Part shown: positions 33,999 to 44,364 of the stretch, piece after piece | Layout: each line of letters begins with the position of its first letter | Position numbering within the stretch: position 1 is the first letter of the stretch | Origin: Odontocerum albicorne | Lineage: Eukaryota; Arthropoda; Insecta; Trichoptera; Odontoceridae | Assembly: GCA_949825065.1 (NCBI GenBank) | Contig: OX463846.1 | Coordinates: 1,071,778-1,135,777, forward strand | Direction: 5' to 3' | DNA length: 64,000 nt | Notes under the pieces: model-generated | Told to the model about the DNA's origin: nothing | The model's input: the letters and a program-made list of their open reading frames with translations, nothing else | Databases searched by the model: none | Made by a program: the position numbers and the translations under genes

Positions 33999-34117
33999 TT
34001 TGGACGAGCCCGACGCCAGCTCATGTGAGGTCAGTCCTGGCGATCAGCCACACGATTTACAGGATTGCCTCCCTCGACGAACTACTGACCGACAAAACGC
34101 TGGAGCAGACAAGCATC

Positions 34118-34200
34118 GCTACAACGTCGCTACAACCACGCTACAACCACGCTACAACCACGATACAACCACGCTACAACCATGCTACAACCACGCTGCA
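34118..34200. repeat. 11-bp tandem repeat, ~7 copies, inside the LTR element
   Basis: Unit GCTACAACCAC. Occasional single-base variants (GATACAACCAC, GCTACAACCAT). Confidence 0.9.
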
Positions 34201-34207
34201 GCAACGA

Positions 34208-34420
34208 GCACCGCAGACTCCATCATCATCAAGCCACCGCAGATCAACCTTCCACATCGGAAGCCATCTGCAACTTGATCTCCATCATCACTATCACCAT
34301 CAAGCCACCGCAGATCAACCTTCCACATCGGATGCCATCTGCAACTTGATCTTCACCATCACTACCATCATCAAGCAACTGCAGATCCACCTTCCACCGC
34401 GGACGCCATCTGCAGCTTGA
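34208..34420. repeat. ~76-bp tandem repeat, 3 copies, inside the LTR element
   Basis: Each unit contains CATCAAGCCACCGCAGATCA, CCTTCCACATCGGA and GCCATCTGCAACTTGATC, or close variants. Interrupted by CATCATCACTATCACCATCA-type runs. Confidence 0.88.
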
Positions 34421-34670
34421 TCCACACAACCAATCATCGATGATCAGCGCAACAACCAACCAAGCACCGCAGACAATCCAAAATTTAGCGACAGACGACC
34501 AAGCTTACCCCTGTTTCCGCATCACCCATCTGACCGACAGATCTGGGAAAAAACGCCACGCGCTGTCGCTGTCCACGTACCTACTTCGACACAGGGAACG
34601 GACAACCAGCCCGACGTCAGATGCACCCGAACCTATCGTTCACGCAAGGCACGCGCCCTCTGCGTTCACT

Positions 34671-34683
34671 AGGAAGGGAACTA
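34671..34683 (+). promoter_or_regulatory. polypurine-tract-like sequence
   Basis: AGGAAGGGAACTA lies immediately before the 3' LTR start TGTACC, where second-strand priming occurs in LTR elements. It is short and imperfect. Confidence 0.55.
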
Positions 34684-35262
34684 TGTACCTGCCTGTTACC
34701 TACCTAAATGAATTGTCAAAAATAACGAGTGAATTGTTATTTTACAAATAAATTAAATTAAGTATTGTTGATTTAAACATACAGGGTCATTGACCGATCG
34801 AGAATCCAATGATTGGCACACATTTCAAACAACGACAATATTTACTATTTACAGCGTGCAAATTGGCTAGCGATCTCCAAATATAAATAATTATCCTACC
34901 TTCCGTCCATGTGATAGAGCGAGGCAGATATATATATAACCCATGTATTCACTCACTGGTATAAATTGTCTGCAATATGCGAAATAAACATACATTTTAT
35001 TGTCATCCATTCAACTGTCAAGACTTTGTTATTTATTTACCTTCTGTCCACTTATCGATTTATATCCGCATTCCTGAGTCTATAAATAAACCGATATTGA
35101 TCAAGATCATCACGACAATCGAACGTAAGCAATCCGCTATATTGATGATCCTGTACGAGAGTTAACGCAGAATCAACTAAAACGAAGATAACGATGTCGC
35201 TATCAAAATCATCAGCACGTTCTAATAGAACACATGCTACACCGATAGCGGCCATCGCTACA
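34684..35262 (+). repeat. 3' LTR, 579 bp
   Basis: Near-identical to 32702-33282. Ends ATCGCTACA, followed by the CTAT duplication. Confidence 0.93.
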
Positions 35263-35840
35263 CTATAAAAAGAGGACCCTGGTCAACGAGATACTACTCT
35301 CCACCCGGCTGCTTTACTGGGTGAATTCTCCATCTGAGTACCCCCCTGAAAGGAACTCTCCACCAGATTGACCTACAAGACTGATCTTCACTTCACCGGA
35401 GTCCCTTCGCTCATGACTGCTCCACTAGCCAGCAGCCGACCAACCAAGTCGTCTTCGCTCCAGCCCAGCCGCCTTGCAATTATATTTTGAGAAACCTGCC
35501 ATCCAGCTAGAGTCACCCTGACGCTTTGTTTGAGCCACCCGGCCGCTTTGCTAGAGCCTGCCTTGACCTCACTCGTAGATTAGTATTGCCACCTTCTTAG
35601 AGCCACCTTAGCACCCTGCTCTGGCCACTACTGCTGATCAGTCTGAACCGCTACCAGCTACTAGATCATCTCACATGAGCGTGATCTCGTCATGATCTTC
35701 CATCATAACTTCAATGAATTCAGTGAGAAAATACAATAACCTTTTTGTGCTGAGAAGTTTAAACTTACATAACAATAATTTCGTGTTAATGTTATAAATA
35801 AATTGTTTGTAATTTTGAGTTGTCGCTCAGAGCTTTTTAA
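35263..35840 (+). other. right part of the split TATA unit; unassigned
   Basis: Starts CTATAAAAAGAGGACC and is GC-richer than its surroundings to about 35700, with many CCAGC/GCCACC words. It ends near ATAAATAAATTG (35794-35805), a possible polyadenylation signal. I recognise no coding frame. It could be a solo LTR or an old promoter-exon unit. Confidence 0.4.
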
Positions 35841-36835
35841 ATACACTCTTCCACACACAATACTAGTAGCTTATAGACAATTATTACTAAGAGGGAACAT
35901 CATTATAATTTTTCAGTTCTTTGTACAGAAAAATTAATCATGTATACCTTATTTTCTGTTAAGGAAAATATAATCTTTTGTACAGAGTAACAAATATGTC
36001 GTATCAAATTAAATTCCTTCACGGTTAATAATGTTTCAGCAATCAGACAAAAGATAAATATAGAGCTTTAAGGGAAAATATAAAAAAATATACGTTTTCA
36101 ATAATTCTTTTAGTGAAAGATTATCGAAATACATACACTGCATAAGAAAAGTTAATAGAGTAACTCAAGATATACAACGAAGTTATTTGCACAAGTATTT
36201 ACTAATTGTTAAGAAAACATATTGATGGGAAGAACCATTCGATCGTCTCATCTCAAAAAATATACGCAAGCCTTGTCATGTCACATTTTGCTATAATATC
36301 CAAATTTACTTGCACGAACATCCCAATTATTAATCATGCAATTAAAATGCAATTAAAAAAATACAAGCAATTAACTTAAAATTCTGAGTGAATACTGTCA
36401 AAAAAATATATTAAAGCCCTGATGTAATACTATGTTCAAGGCCAAAACAAAAAAAAAGTGTGTATCTCGTGATATGACAATTTGGTCTAATATTATTTTT
36501 CAAATTCAAATTAATTTGGTTACCAAGTAATCATTTTATTTGTTCTTCGTTAGATTATTTTTCACTTTAATAGCATGATTAATTCTTTGATAAAAAAGAA
36601 TAGACGTTTTGGTTCTGTGCATTTAAAATCAATACAAACACGCGTTATGCGCAAATAAAGCTAGAGCAACATTTTTCTGAAAACAGGACGTGTATTTATT
36701 TTTAACGTTAAGTAATGTGCGCGTAGTTTTATTCTAAAACCACGGAGTCAGGTGACAGCAGCCCTCTCGTGACAGTTCGATCTTGCGTTTTGGTTATTGT
36801 TGAGATTTTGGAACACTCCCTCAAATTTCAGTAAA
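35841..36835. other. intergenic upstream of Vha14, includes dispersed repeat 36312-36425
   Basis: Mostly unassigned AT-rich DNA. The block 36312-36425 matches 31430-31530. The last 120 bp before the ATG at 36836 is more GC-rich and probably holds the promoter and 5' UTR of the V-ATPase gene. TTTCAG six bases before the ATG might be a 5'-UTR acceptor. Confidence 0.4.
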
Positions 36836-39800
36836 ATGGCACTCCACTCAGCAGTCAAGGGGAAATTGATAAGTGTCATTGGAGATGAAGTGAGTTCTGT
36901 TTTTTATGACTTTAAGTTTTATTTTTGATTATTATCACAATTATCCTGTACACACATATTAATACATTGCGCTGCAAAACATAGTTATTAGCTTTCTTAC
37001 TATTGTTTTTATCCTGATAAATGGTTTAAAATGTCAATGTCTTCGTTTCAGGATACTTGTGTTGGATTCTTATTAGGAGGAGTGGGCGAAATCAATAAGA
37101 ACAGACATCCCAACTTTATGGTAGTTGACAAAAGTAAGGAATATTTATAGATAATGTTATAATTATGTATTTTTTAACATCAAGGGTGAGCAACCTACGG
37201 CCCGCGAAGGTCTTCATGACGGTCCACAAAATTTTTTTTTTCTTTATATTCCTTTTCAAAATATATGCACTTGTTTCTAAAAAAATTAATCCAGTAGCTA
37301 CTTCGATTTTTTCAAAATTCAGTAAACAAAGGGTTAAACTTGAATTAGGAAATTAACTCTCTATTACAGAAATGTTGACACTGAGTGTATATCAACATTT
37401 CATGCAGAAATAGAAATACTAATGCGGATCTACAGCATTTATAAAAACTCTTACTAAGATGGGTTTATAGCAATACTAAGAATTAAAAAAGTCTGCTTCC
37501 GACTGCATCAGTATTGATTAAGTTGCCCCTTCTCTGAGTAAGGTTGCTCACCCCTGTTTTACATAATAGACTTATTCAAAACTTAAAATCAATAATGATC
37601 TGCCTTTATAGATTGTGAAGAAAACAATGCAAATTATTTTGTTATATAAATATTAGGAATTTATATAGTCTTTGGTATTTAGTGGAAACAAATTCACTTT
37701 AGTTCGCTGGTGTAATCAGACTAATGTTGAATCTGGTCACTAATTAGAAAGGTATTTGCTATATGAACACCATCACAAAATGTTATGCTTACACATATTT
37801 AATGTTACATCATCCTGTCGATTGAGCATCGTGCCTCCCATAATAACCCTTGTCGACTCCTTTCGAAGAACAGTTGTTAAGGGTAGTCCTGTTGCGTCTT
37901 TCACTCTATCTGTCCAACACATTGGGACTCTTCCTCTTGTACACTGTCCATCCACATTTCTAGTGACCACAAGTCTCACTGTCTCCTTGACCACGAGCGA
38001 TTTGTCCAAAGAATCAGATGATTTGTAGGCGTATTGCCGACAATCTTATCAGTAATTCTCAGTTCTTCGAGAATGGGACCATTAGTTTAATGTTTACAAT
38101 GATGAAAAAACTATATATAATTACATAAGTAATATGTTGCACACTTAAGGCATTGGTTTAAAAACTTGAGCGTGACTTTTTAAATTAGCCCCGTCAGTCT
38201 TACATTAGAGGCAGTATTAGTATTGCCAGTGTCATTTGTTTAGTGTATGGTAAACATTTTTTTAAAAAATTTATTGAGGAACTCGATTAATAATTAAAGC
38301 GTAATATTTAACAGTAAACCAATAATAAAATTCCAACTAGATACATAAACAATTGGCTATTGTTCATGTATCTAATTGGAATATTAAGGGGAGGCAGGAT
38401 ATTTGAATGCATGCCACGAATAAGATGGTAACTAACATTTTTTCAAAATCCAGTTTTTGTGAAATGACTGGCTATGTGGTTACGTCCTTCGTCCCCTCTT
38501 TAAAAATATTTTCTATCTCTTTCGTTTCTACTGATAAACCAACATTGCCGTTGGATTTTTGCGCGTGCTCAGTGGAATAACGTGGTTTTAAGTATCAACA
38601 TGTCTGGAGAGGTGCCTGTCGTTCACACTAGTGTAGAAAATAAACTTAATTTAATTTAAAAAAACGACAAGCAAGGGTTGCAAAATGGTCAGATAATAAA
38701 CGGAAGAAAGTGAGAAACAGCGGACAATCCTATATAAGCAGAAAAGGCAAAGAAGTAACGAGTAAAAGAAGATCAGAAGAGGTCAGTGGAATAACGTAGC
38801 AACTAACCTACATGATTGATTTTTCATATAAAAGATGTAACAACACAACTTCTTTGTTTTATAGTTTAGAGTTGTGGAATAACGTTGTAACTGCATTCGC
38901 AGACCACGTTATTCCACATGTTTATAGTGTTTTTCAAGTTTTTTTTATTTTGAATATAATTTGATATTTTTTTTATTTTTAAATAAAGTGTGTATGAAAA
39001 TATATCTTTTGATTTAAAAAAAACTATTAAAATATCGACACTGAATAAAAAATGTGTTTTTCTTGAATACTGTAAAATACAAGTTTTGCTAGTTACCACC
39101 TTATTCGCGGCACCTATTCATTTATTAATAAAGTGACAGTAATGTAAAATTGACAACATTTGAATATTCCATCTATTTCTCATATTCCCTATTAAGTTCT
39201 TGTTGATAGGAAACTTTCCTTCCAAAGGCACTGATATAATCTGCTTCATTAACTGTAACATACATCTGTCATTCAAAATACAGGTCCATGACAACTAATC
39301 TGTGACCTGACTATATACACTTATAGAAGTTCTACACTGAGTGACTGGTCTATTAGTGAGAGTTATTATACTTATAATATTGTGCTATTTTCCCACAGAT
39401 ACTGCTGTCAGTGAAGTTGAGGACTGCTTCAAGAGGTTCGTCAAACGGGATGATATTGACATAATCTTGATAAACCAGAATGTCGCCGAGCTGATCCGTC
39501 ACGTGATTGATGCCCACACTCAGCCCATTCCTTCAGTGCTGGAGATCCCGTCTAAAGATCATCCTTATGATGCAAGCAAAGATTCCATTCTCCGTCGAGC
39601 TAAGGTAAGCATTTTCCCAATTATGATTCTACGAGGCATATCCAGAAACTAAGTGTACTGAATTTTTGTAGGTTACAATTTTTTTTATTTAAACAAAAAA
39701 ATTACGTGGTTACCGTAGTACATATGTAAGCTATTTTTCGACATAGTCGCCATTCCTCTCAATGCAGGTGGTGAAGCGGGGTATCAACTTTTTGATGCCT

Positions 39801-41871
39801 TCCTCGAAGTAGTTTCTCGCCAACCCCTCCGTCCACTTCTCCACCTCCTCCTTTAGCTCCTCGTCGGTTGAAAACCTTTTTCCACCCATGTACAGCTTCA
39901 GGGAGGTAAAGAGATAGTAATCTAAAGGTGTTAGGTCAGGGAAATGCGCGGGATGGTTCAGGACATCCCATTTAAACGAGGCAAGCAGTTCCTTCGTGGC
40001 ATTGGCCGTGTGTGGTCTGGCATTGTCATGCAGCAGGCAGACTCCCTTTGTCAGCATGCCTCTCCTCTTGTTCTGAATCGCCCTCCGCAATTGTTTAGGG
40101 TCTCACAGTATCTTGCAGAGTTGATGGTCTCCCCTTGAGGCATATATTCAATTAAAATTATGCCTTGACAGTCCCAAAACACGGATGCCATGATTTTCTT
40201 GGCTGAAATTGTGGTTTTGAACTTTTTGGCGGAGGGTGAAGAGGTGTGACGCCACTGTTGAGACTGCCTTTTGGTTTCAGGCGTGTAGTGTGCAACCCAA
40301 GTTTCATCTCCAGTAACGATGGAGCGGAGAAATTCATCTCCATGGAGTTGGCAGCGCCTCAAAAACTCTTGCCTTTTTACAAAATTTCGCACTTGGCGGG
40401 AGATTGGGTTGACATTTTTCACGAAACGTGTTGTCGCGTCGACACTTCTCAACGTACTGACCTCGAACGAAAATGAGAGCCTCAGTACACTTATTTTCTG
40501 GATACGCCTCGTAGTTCTAAGATTTTCTTTTTCAAAGTTTGCTTTCTAATATTGTAAGAGAACTGAGAATTCACAGTTTAGAAATTATGTGTAATAATGG
40601 AGAAAATATTATAAACACTTACCGGGATAAGGTAATGAAATAAAACAATATTTTTGAAAGTGGGATGTGACCTTCTTTCCGGAAAGGCTCTTATATCTAA
40701 GCTAGTAAATTTTTACTTCATCGCCAATCTTTCAGCGATTGTCTGCAATACATTCGAGGATAAATGAATACTTGTTTGATATTAATGGTCTGATTATAAC
40801 TTGAATATACCAATTAAAATTTGGATATGATGTTATTTTACCTGAATTTTGAGGAACTAGACTAAGAGTTTGGTTTTTTCAACATGAAGAATCGAACTTA
40901 ACATCTATACATCATAAATTCAACCATAAAACTTATTAACCTTAAAATGAATATTGATTCAAAAGGATGAAAATTTCCTATCTTTTTTATGGGCCTATTA
41001 TTTTAATTATACTTAATGCAAATGGATGGAGAAACATTACCAAATTGTGACTCCTTTAAGTATCTTGGGTCACTCATCCATAGCGATGGAGGATGTGCAG
41101 CAGATGTAACACATAGAATTAGTGTGGGATGGATGAAGTTTAGATCAATGACGGGAGTTCTATGTGATCCGAAAATGCCAGTAAAGTTAAAAGGAAAAGT
41201 ATACCAAATGATTGTCAGACCCGCACTCCTCTATGGCTCCGAATGCTGGACGATGTATAACTCTTACTCCAGGCAACTAGAAACTGCCGAAATGTGCATC
41301 CTAAGATGGTCAGCTGGTGTGTCTCTAAGAGACAAAATAAAAAGCTCACGCATTCGTGGAAGCCTGGGTGTTACAGACATCAACAGTAAGATGAAGGATA
41401 GGCGATTGATAGGGTATGGGTACATTGGACGCAGAGCACCAGATCACATTGTGAACCAGGCAATCTCTATTGATCTTCCTCGAATAACAACCAGAGGAAG
41501 ACCAAAGAATTCATGGGTGGTGCAAAAAGATAACCTGATGCAGAGGCACGGCCTGGGGGACGTAGTCCGGGACAGAATAGCATACAACCTGAGGACGAGG
41601 AGAGCTGACCCCAACAGTCTTCGCAGACAGTGAGTTGGGATGGAGCCAGGGAGAAGAAGATTATTTTAATTATACTTATTTAATATCATGAAAGCAAAAT
41701 ATAGTAAAAGTCCCGGTTAAATAACCCGGTTTGTGATTGTGTTTAAACCGTGATTTTGAAACGTTTGCATATCTTTTGATGTATCATGACTTGTAAAATT
41801 TTAAATTAAAATAAAAGCTATATTTTTTTTAATTTCAGGGAATGTTCAACCCGGAGGATCTTGTTCGTTAA
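36836..41871 (+). CDS. Vha14: V-type proton ATPase subunit F, complete, four exons
   Basis: Exons 36836-36889, 37052-37133, 39399-39604, 41839-41871; all GT-AG and in frame; 124 residues, the same length as the fly protein. Subunit F is a small stalk subunit of the cytosolic V1 sector that helps couple ATP hydrolysis to proton pumping across endomembranes. Recognisable blocks: [20 protein letters not shown] (exon 1-2 junction), NFMVVDKNT (exon 2-3 junction), [40 protein letters not shown], and the invariant C terminus [10 protein letters not shown] (exon 4). The introns contain a hAT MITE, a LINE piece, an inverted-repeat element, mariner A5 (only 27 bp after the exon 3 donor) and a second LINE piece. 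AATAAA at 42167-42172 is the likely polyadenylation signal. Confidence 0.97.
37181..37556. mobile_element. hAT MITE, 376 bp
   Basis: Ends CAAGGGTGAGCAACCTACGG and (inward) CAGGGGTGAGCAACCTTACT. 8-bp flanks TTTAACAT (37173-37180) and TTTTACAT (37557-37564) match at 7 of 8. In intron 2 of the V-ATPase F gene. Confidence 0.85.
37756..38028 (-). mobile_element. LINE C-terminal fragment, minus strand
   Basis: The minus frame from about 38009 reads [20 protein letters not shown] then [10 protein letters not shown], the RGR-P-W-D linker pattern near the C terminus of RTE/CR1-like LINE proteins. Truncated at both ends. Confidence 0.6.
38331..38384. repeat. 54-bp palindrome
   Basis: ATTCCAACTAGATACATAAA at the left pairs with its reverse complement at the right (about 22 of 24 positions), around a GGCT centre. 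Probably a hairpin-forming MITE relic. Confidence 0.65.
38402..39123. mobile_element. inverted-repeat DNA element, ~720 bp, family unknown
   Basis: The left end (TTTGAATGCATGCCACGAAT and following AAGATGGTAACTAAC) pairs with the right end read inward (AATGAATAGGTGCCGCGAAT, AAGGTGGTAACTAGC). Inside, GTGGAATAACGT recurs, in direct orientation near 38573, 38785 and 38873 and inverted near 38903. No transposase ORF. Confidence 0.6.
39632..40511 (-). mobile_element. mariner family A, copy A5 (internally deleted), minus strand
   Basis: TA-flanked family ends. It has the same DNA-binding-domain deletion junction as A1. It keeps [24 protein letters not shown] and [12 protein letters not shown]; in the last block the third catalytic Asp is still present but the usual APSD has become TPLD. 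A frame break near 40090 and a deletion near the 40470 end are also present. Inserted in the V-ATPase F gene 27 bp downstream of a splice donor. Confidence 0.93.
40512..41015. other. intronic, no feature recognised
   Basis: AT-rich part of V-ATPase F intron 3. Confidence 0.3.
41016..41665 (+). mobile_element. LINE C-terminal fragment with GAA-type tail
   Basis: Open frame to 41633: [67 protein letters not shown]. It is uninterrupted for about 200 codons, so fairly young. It ends GGAGAAGAAGA after the stop. Lies in the last intron of the V-ATPase F gene, with the acceptor about 170 bp away. Confidence 0.85.
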
Positions 41872-42166
41872 TAGGCAACTTAGTTGGATACTTTTTGTTG
41901 TTTATTGTGTAAAATAATTTTAAAATACTGTTAGCAAAATCCTCAGTATTAGATTTGATCAATGTATATATTTTTTCTGTAAAGGTATACAATTTGAATG
42001 CGCAAAATATATTTATTGCGTGTCTGTTGTATATATATAAAATCAACTGCAAGTGTAAAATGTGTTTATCATTCCAAATTGAAGAAACTCATCTATTTAT
42101 CGGAGCTCTGTTATCTATGATTTCCATGGATGGATATTCTCTATGTATTGTTATTTAGATTCCCCT

Positions 42167-42172
42167 AATAAA
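42167..42172 (+). promoter_or_regulatory. polyadenylation signal of the V-ATPase F gene
   Basis: AATAAA about 295 bp after the stop and about 50 bp before the mariner at 42222. Confidence 0.6.
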
Positions 42173-42221
42173 AGTTGACCTAACATAGCTAAGTTTTATT
42201 ACAACCTCAAAAATTATATTA

Positions 42222-43512
42222 CTAGGTTAGTCAAAAAGTTTTGAAAGCGGAAATGAAAATACATTTTTTTTGGGGGGAAATCACTTTTATTGCTCAGTAT
42301 AGTCTCCCATAAGATCAATACACTTGGTCCAACGATATTCCAACTTTGTTGTCCCATCACGGAAGTGACTTTCTGGAAGGCCTGCAAAATACTCCTCTAC
42401 GACGGCTATAACCTCTTCGTTTGATGAAAAATGCTTTCCACGAAGGAATTTTTTGAGGTGTGAGAACAGCCAGAGATCAGAGGGAGCTAAATCTGGCGAA
42501 TAGGGTGGATGCTGCAACAATTCGTACCCCAATTCACTGATTTTCGCGATGGTTTTTTGAGCTGTGTAAGCAGGTGCGTTGTCTTGATGAAAAATGTTTT
42601 GTTTTCTTCTGCAAACCGGGTCTTTTTTCACAATTTTTTTCATCCAACTGGTCCAAAAGGTCACAATAATAATCAGAGTTGATTGTCTTACCAGTTTGGA
42701 GATAATCTATCAATAAAATTCCTTTTGCATCCCAAAAAACTGACGCTAACACCTTGGCCGATTTCTGGACACGAACTCGCTTCGGAGCCAAAGTGCCTGG
42801 TTCACACCACTCCTTAGCCTCTTGTTTTGATTCAGGATCATGGTGGTAGACCCAAGTCTCATCCATAGTGATGAATCGACGCAGAAAATCCTTTTTATCC
42901 TTTCGAAATTGCTCCAAATGTGGCTCAGAAAGTCGCATTCGAAAGTGTTTTTGTTGCGTTGTTAGCAAATGCGGCACCCATTGTGCACACAGTTTTTTGA
43001 AACCCAAAACTTCAGCCAAAATATGCCATGTTGTTCCATGTGAGATGCCTATGGTGTCAGCTATCACATCCACAGTCGATCGATGATCTTTCAAAACCAT
43101 ATCCTGTATTTTCGCTATGATTTCTGGTGTTGATGCACTTTTTGGACGTCCTGAGCGTGGATCGTCTTCAACACTTGTACGGCCACGCTTAAACTCCAAA
43201 ACCCATCGGTGAACGGTTGGAAATGAAGGAGAAGACACCTTTAATACTCTCACCATCTTTGCATGGATCTCAGTAGCTAATATACCTTCCAAAACAAAGA
43301 ATTTAATCACTGCACGATATTCAGATTTTTCCATTGTTAAAAAATACACTGACACGTCAACTTCGAATGGCTTGTAAACAAAGAATGAATGGACAGATCG
43401 AAATGAAATTTTAAGTACGTTCTTATAAAAGATGAAATATTAAAATGGCGTAGAAATTTTGGTTTTCTACTGCTCCATAGATGTCGCTTTCAAAACTTTT
43501 TGACAAACCTAG
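42222..43512 (-). mobile_element. mariner family C, nearly complete, 1291 bp
   Basis: TA-flanked. Ends CTAGGTTAGTCAAAAAGTTT and (inward) CTAGGTTTGTCAAAAAGTTT extend to about 29 bp with one or two mismatches. Length is that of an autonomous mariner. See the transposase entry. Confidence 0.95.
42287..43334 (-). pseudogene. mariner transposase, full length but for one frameshift
   Basis: Minus-strand frame starting at the ATG before EKSEYRAVIKFFVLEG. First helix-turn-helix to VHRWVLEFKRGR, SGRP linker, second helix-turn-helix (SHGTTWHILAEVLGFKK), WVPHLLT, first Asp in TMDETWVYHHDPESK, ILLIDY, second Asp in FHQDNAPAYTA, third in YSPDLAPSDLWLF with exactly 34 residues between the last two (DD34D), and C terminus MGDYTEQ. 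The frame is broken once, around 42630-42664, near runs of A (on the minus strand) where a one-base length change would suffice. All three catalytic Asp residues are present. It is the best-preserved transposase in the window. Confidence 0.93.
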
Positions 43513-43832
43513 TATATTCCATTACACTTTCGTTGTATACAGTACAATCTAGCGGACTCTTATGGGGCATTACTTACCATGGGGCAATCTTATAAAAACC
43601 TTGTTATTTATATTCATCTAATAATAATAATTCATGTATAATAATAAATTTTGATAAGACCTCTCAAAAAGGGGTTGTCTTCAAGTGTTCCTGAAGCTGC
43701 ACACACCATCCTACTAATTTATGCTTTATTTTCTTACCTATCCAAGTTGTAATATCATTCAATTTTATGGATTAATTTTCACCGTTGGGTTTTTATGTCA
43801 TCACGACAACTTAACATAAAATGTCTTCTATA
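43513..43832. other. intergenic, no feature recognised
   Basis: Nothing supported. Confidence 0.3.
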
Positions 43833-44364
43833 CTCAAGAAAATGTAGCATGGTCCCTGTGACATTTGAAATGTCATGTCTCAATAGTTTTTTTATAAATG
43901 GAAAAATTGTTTTTCTCTAAACTGACGTTTTAATTCCTAATTTTCATTATACTGACTTTCTAATGTATTGTATGATTTGTATCTATCTTTAAATAGGCCA
44001 AGATCCTCTATGAATTAACACTAATTACGAACATTTAATTTTATATATAACAAAAATCGAAAATCCAATTATCGTATACCCCATCCCTAGCCAATGCAGA
44101 CTAATGTAGTGACTTTTGACGAACATCACCAAATATTATTTCATTTTAACAAACTGCCACATTTTTGCTAATTTGTAACAAGATATATGAATTTGTCATT
44201 ATTGTTAGTTTTATGTAATGTATATACCTAAATAACTTGCTATTTATTAGAATCGAGGCTTATATTAAAGTTGATAAAATAATTAAAATTACTGAACATC
44301 GTTACAAGGTTGTATTGGGGCAAATTTGTGAAACGTCACAGGGATCATGCTAGATTTTCTTTAG
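43833..44364. mobile_element. TA-flanked MITE, 532 bp, related to 55398-55609
   Basis: Left end CTCAAGAAAATGTAGCATGG and right end inward CTAAAGAAAATCTAGCATGA continue into CCCTGTGAC. The inner part (CCTAAATAACTTGCTATTTA ... GTATTGGGGCAAATTTGTGA) is shared with the shorter element at 55398-55609. Confidence 0.7.

Larger units (their letters stand above)
32702..35262 (+). mobile_element. compact LTR retrotransposon carrying a histone H2B-like ORF (non-autonomous)
   Basis: LTRs 32702-33282 and 34684-35262 flank 1.4 kb. 4-bp target duplication CTAT at 32698-32701 and 35263-35266. A primer-binding site follows the 5' LTR and a purine-rich tract precedes the 3' LTR. The internal region has an array of primer-site repeats (33283-33640), an H2B-like ORF (33750-33998) and two further tandem arrays (34118-34420). 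I recognise no gag, protease, RT or integrase. The 4-bp duplication and a primer site matching the 3' end of tRNA-Trp suggest mobilisation by a Ty3/gypsy element of the CsRn1 kind (inference). The nearly identical LTRs imply a recent insertion. Confidence 0.9.

Noticed and set aside
34025..34420. HLQL and similar words suggesting a captured H2A next to H2B
   Set aside because: Only four residues match and the rest is low-complexity repeat translation. No second histone is supported.
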